60,327 bases of DNA, from contig NZ_DIUM01000047.1 in assembly GCF_002423035.1 (NCBI RefSeq), positions 60,931 to 121,257 of the forward strand. The letters run 5' to 3'. Source of the stretch: Thiocapsa sp. UBA6158 (GTDB taxonomy: Bacteria; Pseudomonadota; Gammaproteobacteria; Chromatiales; Chromatiaceae). The position numbers and the translations under genes are program-made. How positions within the stretch are numbered: the first letter of the stretch is position 1; every line of letters starts with the position of its first letter. The notes under the pieces are model-generated. The model had not been told where the DNA came from. It worked only from the letters and a program-made list of their open reading frames with translations, and ran no database searches. Positions 52,912 through 60,327 of the stretch are shown here, in pieces.

Positions 52912-55452
52912 TCAGCCCTCGGCTCGGCGTGGGCGACGGACACCCGCGACGGGTGTGGCCCGTGTCGGATCTTCCGGCCAGGCGTGTTTGGGGTAGCGCC
53001 CGCGCAGCTCTTTGCGGACCTCCGCGTAACCCCGTGCCCAGAAGCCGGCGAGGTCTTGGGTGACTTGGATCGGGCGACGCGCGGGCGAGAGCAGGTGCAG
53101 GAGCAGGGGAACGCGCCCGCGAGCGATGCGCGGGGTCTCGGCGAGGCCGAACAGCTCCTGCAGTTGGACCGCGAGGATCGGGGTCTCGCCGGCACAATAG
53201 TCGATCGCTCGCTCCCGGCCTGCCGGGGTCTCGATCCGGGTCGGCGCCTCGTTGTCGAGGCGTTGTCGCTGACCCCAGTCGAGTCGCGCGGCGAGGATCG
53301 GCATGAGGTCGAGCTTTTGGGTTTGGGCGAGCCGCGACATCCCGCTCAAATAGTGCACCAACCAGGCGTGGAGATCCGCGCGCAACGCCTCGGGCGAGAG
53401 ATCCGGCCAGTCGCCGTCGGGTTCGAGTCGACGCATCAGCGCGACCCGGGCGCTGAACTGGAGCGCGGCATCGCTCCAGGCGAGGGCCTGGTCGAATCGG
53501 GTCGCGATCTGCTCGAGCAGGATGCCGGCGACCTCGTCCGTCGCCTCCAAGGGCACAGGTTGTGCCCGCAGGGTGATCGCCTCCAGACGCTCGACGGTGC
53601 GTGCGGCCACCGCCTCGCGCTGCGTGTCCCAGGACAGGCGACGGCTCACCTCGATCCGCTCGGCGAAGCATTCGCGGATCTCGGACTCGGAGATGGGAAG
53701 TGCGGACTGGATCCGGCCGTTCGCACCCGCGGCGTCGAGGCTGGCGATGACCAGATAGGGATGGATCGCCAAGGCGTCGTCCTGCGGCAAGAGCGCACCG
53801 GATCCGCCGGCGAGACGATAGCGCCCGTCGGTGCCCTCGCGATGCTGTGCGATGCGCTCCGGGTAGGCGAGTGCGAGCAGCTCGGCCGCCGACCGGGCCG
53901 ATCCCGGGGGGGCCTTTCGCGTGAGCCGCTGCAACTGTTGCGAGACCCGATCCGCCGCGGCGAGCCGACGCGCGTCCGCGCCCGGCACGGGGCGTCGCTC
54001 GCGCCAGGCGTGCAGGGCTTGCAGGCGCAGACCCAGGTCCGCGGGGCGGCGTTGTCCGGGCGTGTCGATCAGCGGGTCGCGCTCGGTGATCAGGGCGCAC
54101 AGATCGGCGGCGTCGCAGCGGGCCGATTCGGCGGCGCCGAGCAGCATCACGGCCAGTCGCGGATGGACCGGCAGTTCCGCCATCCCTCGGCCGAGCGGGG
54201 TGATGGCGCCGCGCGCATCCAAGGCGCCGAGGCGTGTCAGGAGTGCCGTGGCGGCCTGCCACGCGGGGCCGGGCGGCGGATCGACCCAGCGCAGCCCGTT
54301 CGGATCCGCCACGCCCCAGAGGCGCAGCTCCAAGACGAGCGAGGCCAGATCGGCTTGGAGGATCTCGGGTGTCCGGCGCTCGGGCCGACCCTGCTCCTGA
54401 GCGTGGGTCCAGAGCCGATAACAGACACCCGGACCCAGCCGTCCGGCGCGCCCGGCGCGCTGCTCGGCGGAGGCGCGCGCGATCGGCTCGGTCACCAGGC
54501 GCGTGAGCCCGGAGCCCGGATCGAAGCGCGGTTTGCGGGTCAGGCCGCTGTCGATCACGACCTGGATGCCCGGGATCGTCAGGCTGGTCTCGGCGATATC
54601 GGTCGAGACCAGCACACGCCGGTTGGATCCCGCGTTCGGGACCAGCGCCTTCTCCTGCTCGTCGGTCGGGAGACTGCCGTGCAGCGGGCGGATCTGGGTC
54701 CGCGCGTCCGCCAGCTCGCGTAGCCGCGCGACGCAGCGATTGATCTCGCCCGTGCCGGGGAGAAATGCCAGAATGTCGCCCGGATGGCTTGCAAGCGCCG
54801 AGCGCACGGCGGAGATCACCGCCGCGACCGCATCGGGGCCGGGTGCGCGCTCGGCATACTGGACCTCGACCGGAAAGCTCCGTCCCTCGCCGCGGATGAC
54901 GGTCGCACCGCCCAGCAATCCGGCCAACGGCTCGGCATCCAGGGTCGCGGACATGAGCAACAGGCGCAGATCCGGGCGCAGACCGGCGACCAGGTCCAGC
55001 GCGAGCGCGAGCCCCAGGTCCGATTGCAGACTGCGTTCGTGGAACTCGTCGAACACCAGGAGTCCGACCCCTTCGAGCGTGGGGTCGGACTGGATGCGTC
55101 GGGTCAGGATGCCCTCGGTGATGACCTCGATGCGGCTGCGGGGTCCGATCCGACGCTCGAAGCGGATCTGGTAGCCGACGCGCTCGCCGAGCGGCTCCCC
55201 GAGGAGTGCGGCCATCCGCGCGGCGATCATGCGCGCCGCCGGGCGGCGCGGTTGAAGCATGAGGATGCGGCCGGCGCCGAGCCAGTCTTCTTCGAGCAAG
55301 GCGATCGGGACCCGCGTGGATTTACCCGAGCCCGTCGGCGCTTGGAGCACGGCGTGGCCGCAACGCAGCGCCGCACGGAGATCCGGCAGGACGGGCTCGA
55401 TCGGCAGTTGGTCCATCGGCAGGCTTGGGTCCCGAGTCGTGTTCGAAGTCAT
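52912..55452 (-). CDS. hrpB: ATP-dependent helicase HrpB
   Basis: 846 residues, DEAH-box family. Walker A QAPTGSGKST, DEFHER in place of DEAH, SATLD, VLVSTDIAETSLTIPG and QRAGRAGRLGPG; then the HrpB-specific C-terminal domain ending in YPKHAWPEDPTRATP. Role in most bacteria is unclear (RNA helicase). An internal start at 55416 (MDQLPIEPVLP) may be the true one. Confidence 0.94.
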   Translation of the reverse strand: MTSNTTRDPSLPMDQLPIEPVLPDLRAALRCGHAVLQAPTGSGKSTRVPIALLEEDWLGAGRILMLQPRRPAARMIAARMAALLGEPLGERVGYQIRFERRIGPRSRIEVITEGILTRRIQSDPTLEGVGLLVFDEFHERSLQSDLGLALALDLVAGLRPDLRLLLMSATLDAEPLAGLLGGATVIRGEGRSFPVEVQYAERAPGPDAVAAVISAVRSALASHPGDILAFLPGTGEINRCVARLRELADARTQIRPLHGSLPTDEQEKALVPNAGSNRRVLVSTDIAETSLTIPGIQVVIDSGLTRKPRFDPGSGLTRLVTEPIARASAEQRAGRAGRLGPGVCYRLWTHAQEQGRPERRTPEILQADLASLVLELRLWGVADPNGLRWVDPPPGPAWQAATALLTRLGALDARGAITPLGRGMAELPVHPRLAVMLLGAAESARCDAADLCALITERDPLIDTPGQRRPADLGLRLQALHAWRERRPVPGADARRLAAADRVSQQLQRLTRKAPPGSARSAAELLALAYPERIAQHREGTDGRYRLAGGSGALLPQDDALAIHPYLVIASLDAAGANGRIQSALPISESEIRECFAERIEVSRRLSWDTQREAVAARTVERLEAITLRAQPVPLEATDEVAGILLEQIATRFDQALAWSDAALQFSARVALMRRLEPDGDWPDLSPEALRADLHAWLVHYLSGMSRLAQTQKLDLMPILAARLDWGQRQRLDNEAPTRIETPAGRERAIDYCAGETPILAVQLQELFGLAETPRIARGRVPLLLHLLSPARRPIQVTQDLAGFWARGYAEVRKELRGRYPKHAWPEDPTRATPVAGVRRPRRAEG

Positions 55453-55669
55453 CGGCCTCGTTGAGTGGATCGATTGGGGTCGAGCAGGCGCGGTGTTTGC
55501 CTGGATCTGTTCAGCGTCCGACCGATCATAGGATCAAAACGCGGACTTGGCCCTGTCGTGATGCCGCACACTGCCCCAAGCCAACGCCCGCGTCGCCGCG
55601 CCGCAAGCGCAGCCGAGTGACATTCTCGACCTTATCGGACCCTGCCCGAAACGACCGGAGTCGATCGAC

Positions 55670-56443
55670 GTGCCGATCACATGCCTGCTTGAGTCGGCCT
55701 TCAAATGGCTCTTCCTCGCTAGTCTCGTGCTGCTCGGGGTGACCTATGGGCAGAAGGATGACCTCCCGGCGCCCGAGACCTTCGATCGCAGCAGGCTCGA
55801 GGCCCCGACTCAGACGCCGACGGATCGCGAGCCCTTCACCGTGCGGGTACGCGATCAGGAGTACCGGATCGAGCCGAAGGCCGAGTACGCGCTCGACGGA
55901 ATCGTGGTCAGCTACAGCAATGCCGACGCGATGAAGAACATCTGGCATCACAAGAGCTGGCGGGATTTTCTCAACCTGCGGGATCTTTGTGTCGTTTGGG
56001 GCGAGAATGTGGCGTCGGGCGTCTATCGCGACATGCAGTTCCGCAACGACAGCTGGACCTGCTGGGCCTCCTGGTCGGATCCTGCGGTCACCGCCCGATT
56101 CAAGATGAATGCACTCTCCAACAACCATCTCCTGACCGATGAGCGGGCCATCAAGGACGCCCTGATGTCCGCGGAGCCGGGCGATCAGATCCGATTCAAG
56201 GGGGTGCTGGCCGAGTACGTCAACCTGGGCAACGGCTCTGCGCGCGGCACCAGCCTGACACGCGACGACACGGGCAACGGCGCTTGCGAAACCGTCTATC
56301 TCGACGAGTTCGAGGTGCTCCACAAGGCCAATCTGAGTGTGCGTCGGCTCTTCGGGTTTGCGACCTGGATGGCTGTGGTCACGGGCATCGGCTTCTTGAT
56401 CATGTTGCCGATCGCGCCTGTGCGAGTACGGCGACGCATCTAA
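55670..56443 (+). CDS. Conserved hypothetical membrane-anchored protein
   Basis: 257 residues, function not recognised. Hydrophobic helices at both ends (CLLESAFKWLFLASLVLLGVTYG; LFGFATWMAVVTGIGFLIMLPIA) enclose a probable periplasmic domain: YALDGIVVSYSNADAM, RDFLNLRDLCVVWGENV, SWTCWASWS, LSNNHLLT, GDQIRFKGVLAEYVN and GACETVYLDEFEVL. Three cysteines are present. Start is a GTG at 55670. The TAA stop is the first codon of a palindromic element. Confidence 0.75.
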   Translation: MPITCLLESAFKWLFLASLVLLGVTYGQKDDLPAPETFDRSRLEAPTQTPTDREPFTVRVRDQEYRIEPKAEYALDGIVVSYSNADAMKNIWHHKSWRDFLNLRDLCVVWGENVASGVYRDMQFRNDSWTCWASWSDPAVTARFKMNALSNNHLLTDERAIKDALMSAEPGDQIRFKGVLAEYVNLGNGSARGTSLTRDDTGNGACETVYLDEFEVLHKANLSVRRLFGFATWMAVVTGIGFLIMLPIAPVRVRRRI

Positions 56444-56524
56444 ACCGCGCCCAGAGCGACATGAGGCATTTTCATGTTGCGTTTGGCTGTGGTGTTGTCC
56501 TCGACCTCGGTGAGACGCGGTTTG
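56441..56524. repeat. Palindromic element, copy 7 (A-type, 84 bp)
   Basis: TAAACCGCGCCCAGAGCGACATGAGG to GAGACGCGGTTTGA, matching copy 5. It supplies the stop codon of the preceding gene and is followed by a run of six T at about 56533-56538. Confidence 0.7.
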
Positions 56525-56547
56525 AAGTTTAGTTTTTTCCAATACTT

Positions 56548-56633
56548 TAAACCGCGCCAGTTCCGACAGTCGTCGGAGCTGGCGCGCTCAAGCCACTCCA
56601 ACACATGACGCATACCGCACCGGGCGCGGTTTA
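56548..56633. repeat. 86-bp palindromic-ended element, copy 8 (B-type)
   Basis: TAAACCGCG to CGCGGTTTA. The left half forms an almost perfect hairpin (CCGCGCCAGTTCCGAC, loop AGTC), nearly identical to copy 9. Confidence 0.8.
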
Positions 56634-56652
56634 GGCTTCGGTGCCGTTCGAG

Positions 56653-56853
56653 TTACTCGGCGGCTGCGGTCTCTTCGGCCGCTTCGGGCGCCGGCGGCGC
56701 CTTCGGGCGGAGGCGCGTGATCAGTTGCTCGTCGAGCAGGATCTTCTCCTTGTCTTCGCCGTGGAGCCATTGCTTGCCCTTGGCCTGCACGGCATAGCGA
56801 CCGGATTTCTTCTGGTAGATCCGATACTCGGCGGTCTTCTTGACTTCGTTCAT
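56653..56853 (-). CDS. Small hypothetical protein
   Basis: 66 residues: MNEVKKTAEYRIYQKKSGRYAVQAKGKQWLHGEDKEKILLDEQLI, then a Pro/Ala/Glu tail. The first part looks like a compact soluble domain; the tail is low complexity. Enclosed between palindromic elements copies 8 and 9. The longer frame upstream runs into copy 9, so ATG at 56853 is preferred. Confidence 0.7.
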   Translation of the reverse strand: MNEVKKTAEYRIYQKKSGRYAVQAKGKQWLHGEDKEKILLDEQLITRLRPKAPPAPEAAEETAAAE

Positions 56854-56907
56854 CGCGGTTCTCTTCTGTTGTATGGCGGGTGTTTTCGAATCATTTTCAA
56901 CATTTTT

Positions 56908-56993
56908 TAAACCGCGCCAGCTCCGACAGTCGTCGGAGCTGGCGCGGCCAAGACACTCCCGCAAACGGCGCATACCCCAACGGGCGCGGTTTA
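56908..56993. repeat. 86-bp palindromic-ended element, copy 9 (B-type, best hairpin)
   Basis: TAAACCGCG to CGCGGTTTA. The left half is a perfect 16-bp stem, CCGCGCCAGCTCCGAC and its inverse, around AGTC. The right end gives the TAA stop of the DUF4342 gene. Confidence 0.82.
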
Positions 56994-57317
56994 ATCGTCC
57001 TGGTCGATGTCGCGCGGGTCGCGGAATCGCTCCGAAGGGTCGCGCTGAATCTCGACGCGGAACTGGGCAATCAACGCGGCCATGGCGGCAAGTGCAGCCA
57101 ATACGGGCGCGAGGAAGGTCAAGAGCGCGGCAATGCCGACCCCTGCCGTCAGCGGGATCTCCATCAACGCCTCCCCGCTCGGGCGGCGGATGATCAGACG
57201 TCGAACGTTGCCCTCCTGGATCAAGTCCTTGACCTTCTCGACCAACGCACTGCCCATCACGGTGATCTCCTCGGTCGTGCCGCGTCCGCTTCGGTTGCCG
57301 GTCTTGTCGTATCGCAT
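56991..57317 (-). CDS. DUF4342 protein
   Basis: 108 residues. EEITVMGSALVEKVKDLIQEGNVRRLIIRRPSGEALMEIPLTAGVGIAALLTFLAPVLAALAAMAALI is the DUF4342 pattern: a small N-terminal domain and one long hydrophobic stretch. Function unknown. The stop codon lies in the adjoining element. Confidence 0.85.
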   Translation of the reverse strand: MRYDKTGNRSGRGTTEEITVMGSALVEKVKDLIQEGNVRRLIIRRPSGEALMEIPLTAGVGIAALLTFLAPVLAALAAMAALIAQFRVEIQRDPSERFRDPRDIDQDD

Positions 57318-57351
57318 GGTCGGGATCCGCGGTCTTGTTTGGCCGGGCATC

Positions 57352-58230
57352 CTAGCGGGTTCGGACCGATTCGTCACTCGTTTCGGGCTGTTGGGATGGC
57401 TCGAGCGAGCCGATAAAGGCCGCAAGGCTGCGTTCGTAGTCGGGTTGGCTGGCAAAAAAGCCGCTGTTGTGGTCGCCTCGCAGATCGACGAAGCGCTTCG
57501 GTTCGCGCGCGGCCTCGAACAGCTTCCGGCCCAGGGCGTAGGGCACGATCTCGTCGTGCGGGCTGTGCAGGACCAAGATCGGACTGCGCACGCGCGACAG
57601 CCGCTCGGCGGCATCGAAGTTGAAGCGCAGGTACAAAACGCGGTGGAGCCCGGGATAGAGATGCCGCGCCATGTCGCGTGCCGAGCTGAAGCCGGACTCC
57701 AGGATGACCCCGCCCGAGGGGACGCGCGCGGCCAGATCGGCGGCGACGCTGGCACCGAGCGAACGTCCGAAGACGAGAATCGACGTGGGGTCGACCCCGC
57801 GCGTCTCGACCAAATAATCGTGGGCGGCAAGTGCGTCGAGATAGATCCCGGCCTCGCTCGCGCGTCCGGCGCTGCGCCCGTAACCGCGATAATCGATGAT
57901 CAGAACCGACAGCCCCAACCGATTGAAGATGGCGATCGAGTCGCCGCGATGGCTGATGTTGCCGGCGTTGCCGTGATAGAAGAGCAGGGTATGGGTCGCG
58001 TCCGGATGCGGGATGTACCAGCCATGGAGTCGAGTGCCGTCCTCCGCGGTCAGCTCGACGTCCTCGAAGGCGAGACCCCAATCGGCCGGCGTCGCCGCGA
58101 GCGCACGGGTCGGGTAGAAGACCATGCCGGGTTGGAGCAGCCACATCGCGGCGTTCAGAAGCAGGATCGCCGATGCAATCCAGCCGAGACCGGACAGTAG
58201 ACCGGAAACCGATGGCGGGAGTCCGAGCAC
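57352..58230 (-). CDS. Membrane-anchored alpha/beta hydrolase (YfhR/BEM46-like)
   Basis: 292 residues. N-terminal membrane helix (LGWIASAILLLNAAMWLLQPGMVFYPTR), then HGWYIPHPDATHTLLFYHGNAGNISHR (oxyanion HGNAGN), the nucleophile elbow VFGRSLGASVA, the Asp in HSPHDEIVPY and the His in GDHNSGF. Substrate unknown. The GTG at 58230 is chosen since longer versions overlap srkA; the true start is uncertain. Confidence 0.85.
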   Translation of the reverse strand: MLGLPPSVSGLLSGLGWIASAILLLNAAMWLLQPGMVFYPTRALAATPADWGLAFEDVELTAEDGTRLHGWYIPHPDATHTLLFYHGNAGNISHRGDSIAIFNRLGLSVLIIDYRGYGRSAGRASEAGIYLDALAAHDYLVETRGVDPTSILVFGRSLGASVAADLAARVPSGGVILESGFSSARDMARHLYPGLHRVLYLRFNFDAAERLSRVRSPILVLHSPHDEIVPYALGRKLFEAAREPKRFVDLRGDHNSGFFASQPDYERSLAAFIGSLEPSQQPETSDESVRTR

Positions 58231-58270
58231 GATCAGAATGCCTCGGCGGTCGACCGGGGGTGTGGCCGCA

Positions 58271-59266
58271 TCAGGGCGGGCTGGCCCACAGAGGTCCTTC
58301 CTCCATCGCCGCGATCTGCTCACGCAACTGCAGGATATGATCTTCCCAGAAGCGCGGAGCCGCGAACCACGGAAATGCGGCGGGGAAGGCCGGATCCTCC
58401 CAGCGCCGGGCGAGCCACGCGGCGTAGTGGATGATGCGCAGGGTGCGCAGTGCCTCGATCAGATGAAGCTCGCGGTAGTCGAGTTCGAAGAAGTCCTCGT
58501 AGCCGGCCAGGACGTCGGCGAGCTGCCCGCTCATCTCCTCGCGATCGCCCGAGAGCAGCATCCAGAGATCCTGGATGGCCGGACCCATCCGCGCGTCGTC
58601 GAAGTCGACGAAGTGCGGTCCTGCGTCCGTCCAGAGCATGTTGCCGCGATGACAGTCCCCGTGAAGCCGGATCAAGGCCGGCGCGCCGGCGCGCGCATAG
58701 CAGGCGCGCACGCCGACGAGCGCCTGCTCGACGACGCTCTCGTAGGCGGCAAGCAGGTCCTTCGGGATCCAATCGTGCTCCAACAGAAAGGCCCGCGGCT
58801 CCTCGCCGAACGAGGCGATGTCGAGCGTCGGGCGGTGTGCGAAGGGGGCGAGTGCGCCGATTGCATGGATGCGTCCGAGCAGACGTCCGAGCCACTCCAG
58901 GACGCTCGGGTCATCGAGCTCGGGCGTGCGACCGCCACGCCGAGGCGTGAGCGAGAAGCGGTGGCCGGCATAGGCGTGCAGGGTACGGCCGTCGATGATC
59001 GACGGCGGCACCGCCGGGATCTCATGCTCGGCCAGCGTTTGGGTGAAGCCGTGCTCCTCCAAGATGGCCTCGTCGCTCCAGCGCCCGGGTCGGTAGAACT
59101 TGGCGATGAGCGGCTGCGCATCCTCGATCCCGATCTGATAGACGCGATTCTCGTAACTGTTGAGTGCGAGCATGCGACCGTCGGTGGCCAACCCGAGGCT
59201 CTCGACCGCGTCGAGCACGCGATCCGGGCTGAGATCGGCGTAAGGGGTGGGATTGGGCGTTATCAT
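58271..59266 (-). CDS. srkA: Stress response kinase A (YihE/RdoA)
   Basis: 331 residues of the APH/choline-kinase fold. MITPNPTPYADLSPDRVLDAVESLG and ALNSYENRVYQIGIEDAQPLIAKFYRPGRWSDEAILEEH match SrkA; the catalytic loop is RLHGDCHRGNML and the metal Asp FVDFDDARMGPAIQDLWM. It is a Ser/Thr protein kinase involved in stress survival. Confidence 0.93.
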   Translation of the reverse strand: MITPNPTPYADLSPDRVLDAVESLGLATDGRMLALNSYENRVYQIGIEDAQPLIAKFYRPGRWSDEAILEEHGFTQTLAEHEIPAVPPSIIDGRTLHAYAGHRFSLTPRRGGRTPELDDPSVLEWLGRLLGRIHAIGALAPFAHRPTLDIASFGEEPRAFLLEHDWIPKDLLAAYESVVEQALVGVRACYARAGAPALIRLHGDCHRGNMLWTDAGPHFVDFDDARMGPAIQDLWMLLSGDREEMSGQLADVLAGYEDFFELDYRELHLIEALRTLRIIHYAAWLARRWEDPAFPAAFPWFAAPRFWEDHILQLREQIAAMEEGPLWASPP

Positions 59267-59331
59267 GACCCGATTCTAACGGATCCCGATCCGCGGGGTC
59301 TGGAAACGGGAGCCACGGGAGCACGAAAGTC

Positions 59332-60294
59332 ATGTATCGACATCCGAAACGGCTCGGCATTTGGCCGGCCGCTATGCTCATCCTCCTGAGCGCATCGTCG
59401 GTCCGGGCCGAGACGCTGCGCTTCTTCGCGACGGGCGATCTGCCCTATTTCGCCGTCGAGACCGAACAGCTTCGCGAACTCTTCGACACGGCCGAGGCCG
59501 AAGGGACGGCCCTCCTGATCCATGTCGGCGACATCAAGTCCGGCAGCAGCCCCTGCACGGATGTCAATCTCAAGGAGGTCGCGGATCTCTTTCGGGCGCG
59601 GGCCGTGCCTGTCGTCTTCACGCCCGGCGACAACGAATGGACCGATTGTCATCGCGAGCGTGCCGGCGCCGAGGATCCGCTGGAGCGGCTCGCGCGGGTG
59701 CGCGAGATCTTCTACGGCGATCCGGGCGTCTTGCGGCTCGATCGCCTTCGTGTCGTCCGCGGCGAGGGCGCCGATGCGACCGACTATCCGGAGAACTACA
59801 GCTTCATGCGCGACGGTGTCCTCTTCGTCACGATCCATGTCGTCGGCAGCAACAACGGCTATGCGCCGGACGACCCGGCTGCGGTCGCCGAATTCGAGGC
59901 GCGCGACGTCGCGAACGTGCGCTTTCTGCGCCAAGCGACCGCGCTGGCCGCGGAGCGCGACGCGACCGCGATGGTCATCGTCTTTCACGCGAATCCGCAA
60001 TTCGAGAAGGCCCGTCCGGCGCGTGGTTTCGTTCGCCTGCGGCGTCCGCTTGTCGAGCTGATGGGGGCCTATCCCGGCCCGGTGCTCGCGATCCACGGCG
60101 ACACGCATCGCTTCAAGCACGATCGCCCCCTGATCGACCCGGCGACGGGCGAGCCCTTCAAGCGCTTCGTGCGCACCGAGGTGCCGGGCTCGCCGGTCGT
60201 CGGCGGGGTCTGGATCAGTATCGATCCGCAGGCGGAGGAGCCGTTCGGGGTCGGCGAGATGTATCCGATTGCGCGGGATCGGTTGATGGAGTGA
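59332..60294 (+). CDS. Exported metallophosphoesterase
   Basis: 320 residues with a Sec signal peptide (LGIWPAAMLILLSASSVRA). Metal-site motifs: TGDLPYF, HVGDIKSG, PGDNEWTDC (in the GNHD position), HANPQF and HGDTHRFKHDRP. This GDNEW subgroup is a family of periplasmic phosphoesterases with unknown substrate, different from the Tat-exported one at 43459. Confidence 0.87.
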   Translation: MYRHPKRLGIWPAAMLILLSASSVRAETLRFFATGDLPYFAVETEQLRELFDTAEAEGTALLIHVGDIKSGSSPCTDVNLKEVADLFRARAVPVVFTPGDNEWTDCHRERAGAEDPLERLARVREIFYGDPGVLRLDRLRVVRGEGADATDYPENYSFMRDGVLFVTIHVVGSNNGYAPDDPAAVAEFEARDVANVRFLRQATALAAERDATAMVIVFHANPQFEKARPARGFVRLRRPLVELMGAYPGPVLAIHGDTHRFKHDRPLIDPATGEPFKRFVRTEVPGSPVVGGVWISIDPQAEEPFGVGEMYPIARDRLME

Positions 60295-60327
60295 TTCACA
60301 TGCTGCGCCGGGTGTGACCGAAACTGA

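Overview
The window is GC-rich bacterial DNA with dense, often overlapping genes (many ATGA/GTGA junctions). Gene content and synteny point to a gammaproteobacterial purple sulfur bacterium of the Chromatiaceae. The strongest indicators are a tetraheme photosynthetic reaction-centre cytochrome (PufC type), a high-potential iron-sulfur protein (HiPIP), SoxY and SoxZ, a DsrC-family protein, and ordinary gammaproteobacterial housekeeping operons. No rRNA, tRNA or CRISPR array was seen.

Layout. (1) 1-6.9 kb: end of glyA, then nrdR, ribD, ribE, ribBA, ribH, nusB, thiL and pgpA. (2) 7-17 kb: a universal stress protein, a YajD-type HNH protein, a DUF2939 protein, cca, a Bcr/CflA exporter, a cut-down cation-efflux protein, a GNAT, an old-yellow-enzyme homologue, a VapBC-type toxin-antitoxin pair and parC. 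(3) 17-26.6 kb: a DsrC-like protein without the redox cysteines, holC, pqiABC, a DmeF-like metal exporter and a feo ferrous-iron operon with a Fur box over its promoter. (4) 26.6-42.9 kb: a large DUF4407 coiled-coil membrane protein, a SAM methyltransferase, PBP1C, an N-carbamoylputrescine amidase, a MEKHLA protein, small membrane proteins, cbiQ/cbiO, cobD-cobQ and a divergent CobT-like gene. (5) 43.1-50.3 kb: the most interesting locus. An AT-richer control region precedes seven co-directional genes: a Tat-exported metallophosphoesterase, a SoxA-like monoheme cytochrome c, a DUF1566 protein, SoxY, SoxZ, HiPIP, and a 1003-residue lipoprotein that fuses a complete four-heme PufC domain to a tandem-repeat coiled coil and an OmpA-type peptidoglycan-binding domain. 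(6) 50.3-60.3 kb: rlmKL, a 239-bp element with perfect 19-bp terminal repeats, hrpB, several conserved hypothetical genes, a DUF4342 protein, an alpha/beta hydrolase, srkA and a second metallophosphoesterase.

The 43-50 kb genes can be read as one periplasmic electron-supply module. A sulfur compound would be carried on SoxYZ and processed by a phosphoesterase-fold hydrolase (SoxB belongs to the same superfamily) and a SoxA-like cytochrome. Electrons would pass to HiPIP and then to a reaction-centre cytochrome physically tied to the cell wall. The domain architecture is seen directly; the pathway is inference.

The window also carries a family of about 86-bp palindromic-ended elements (ends TAAACCGCG inward) at nine places. 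In six cases the end of the element supplies the TAA stop codon of the neighbouring gene.
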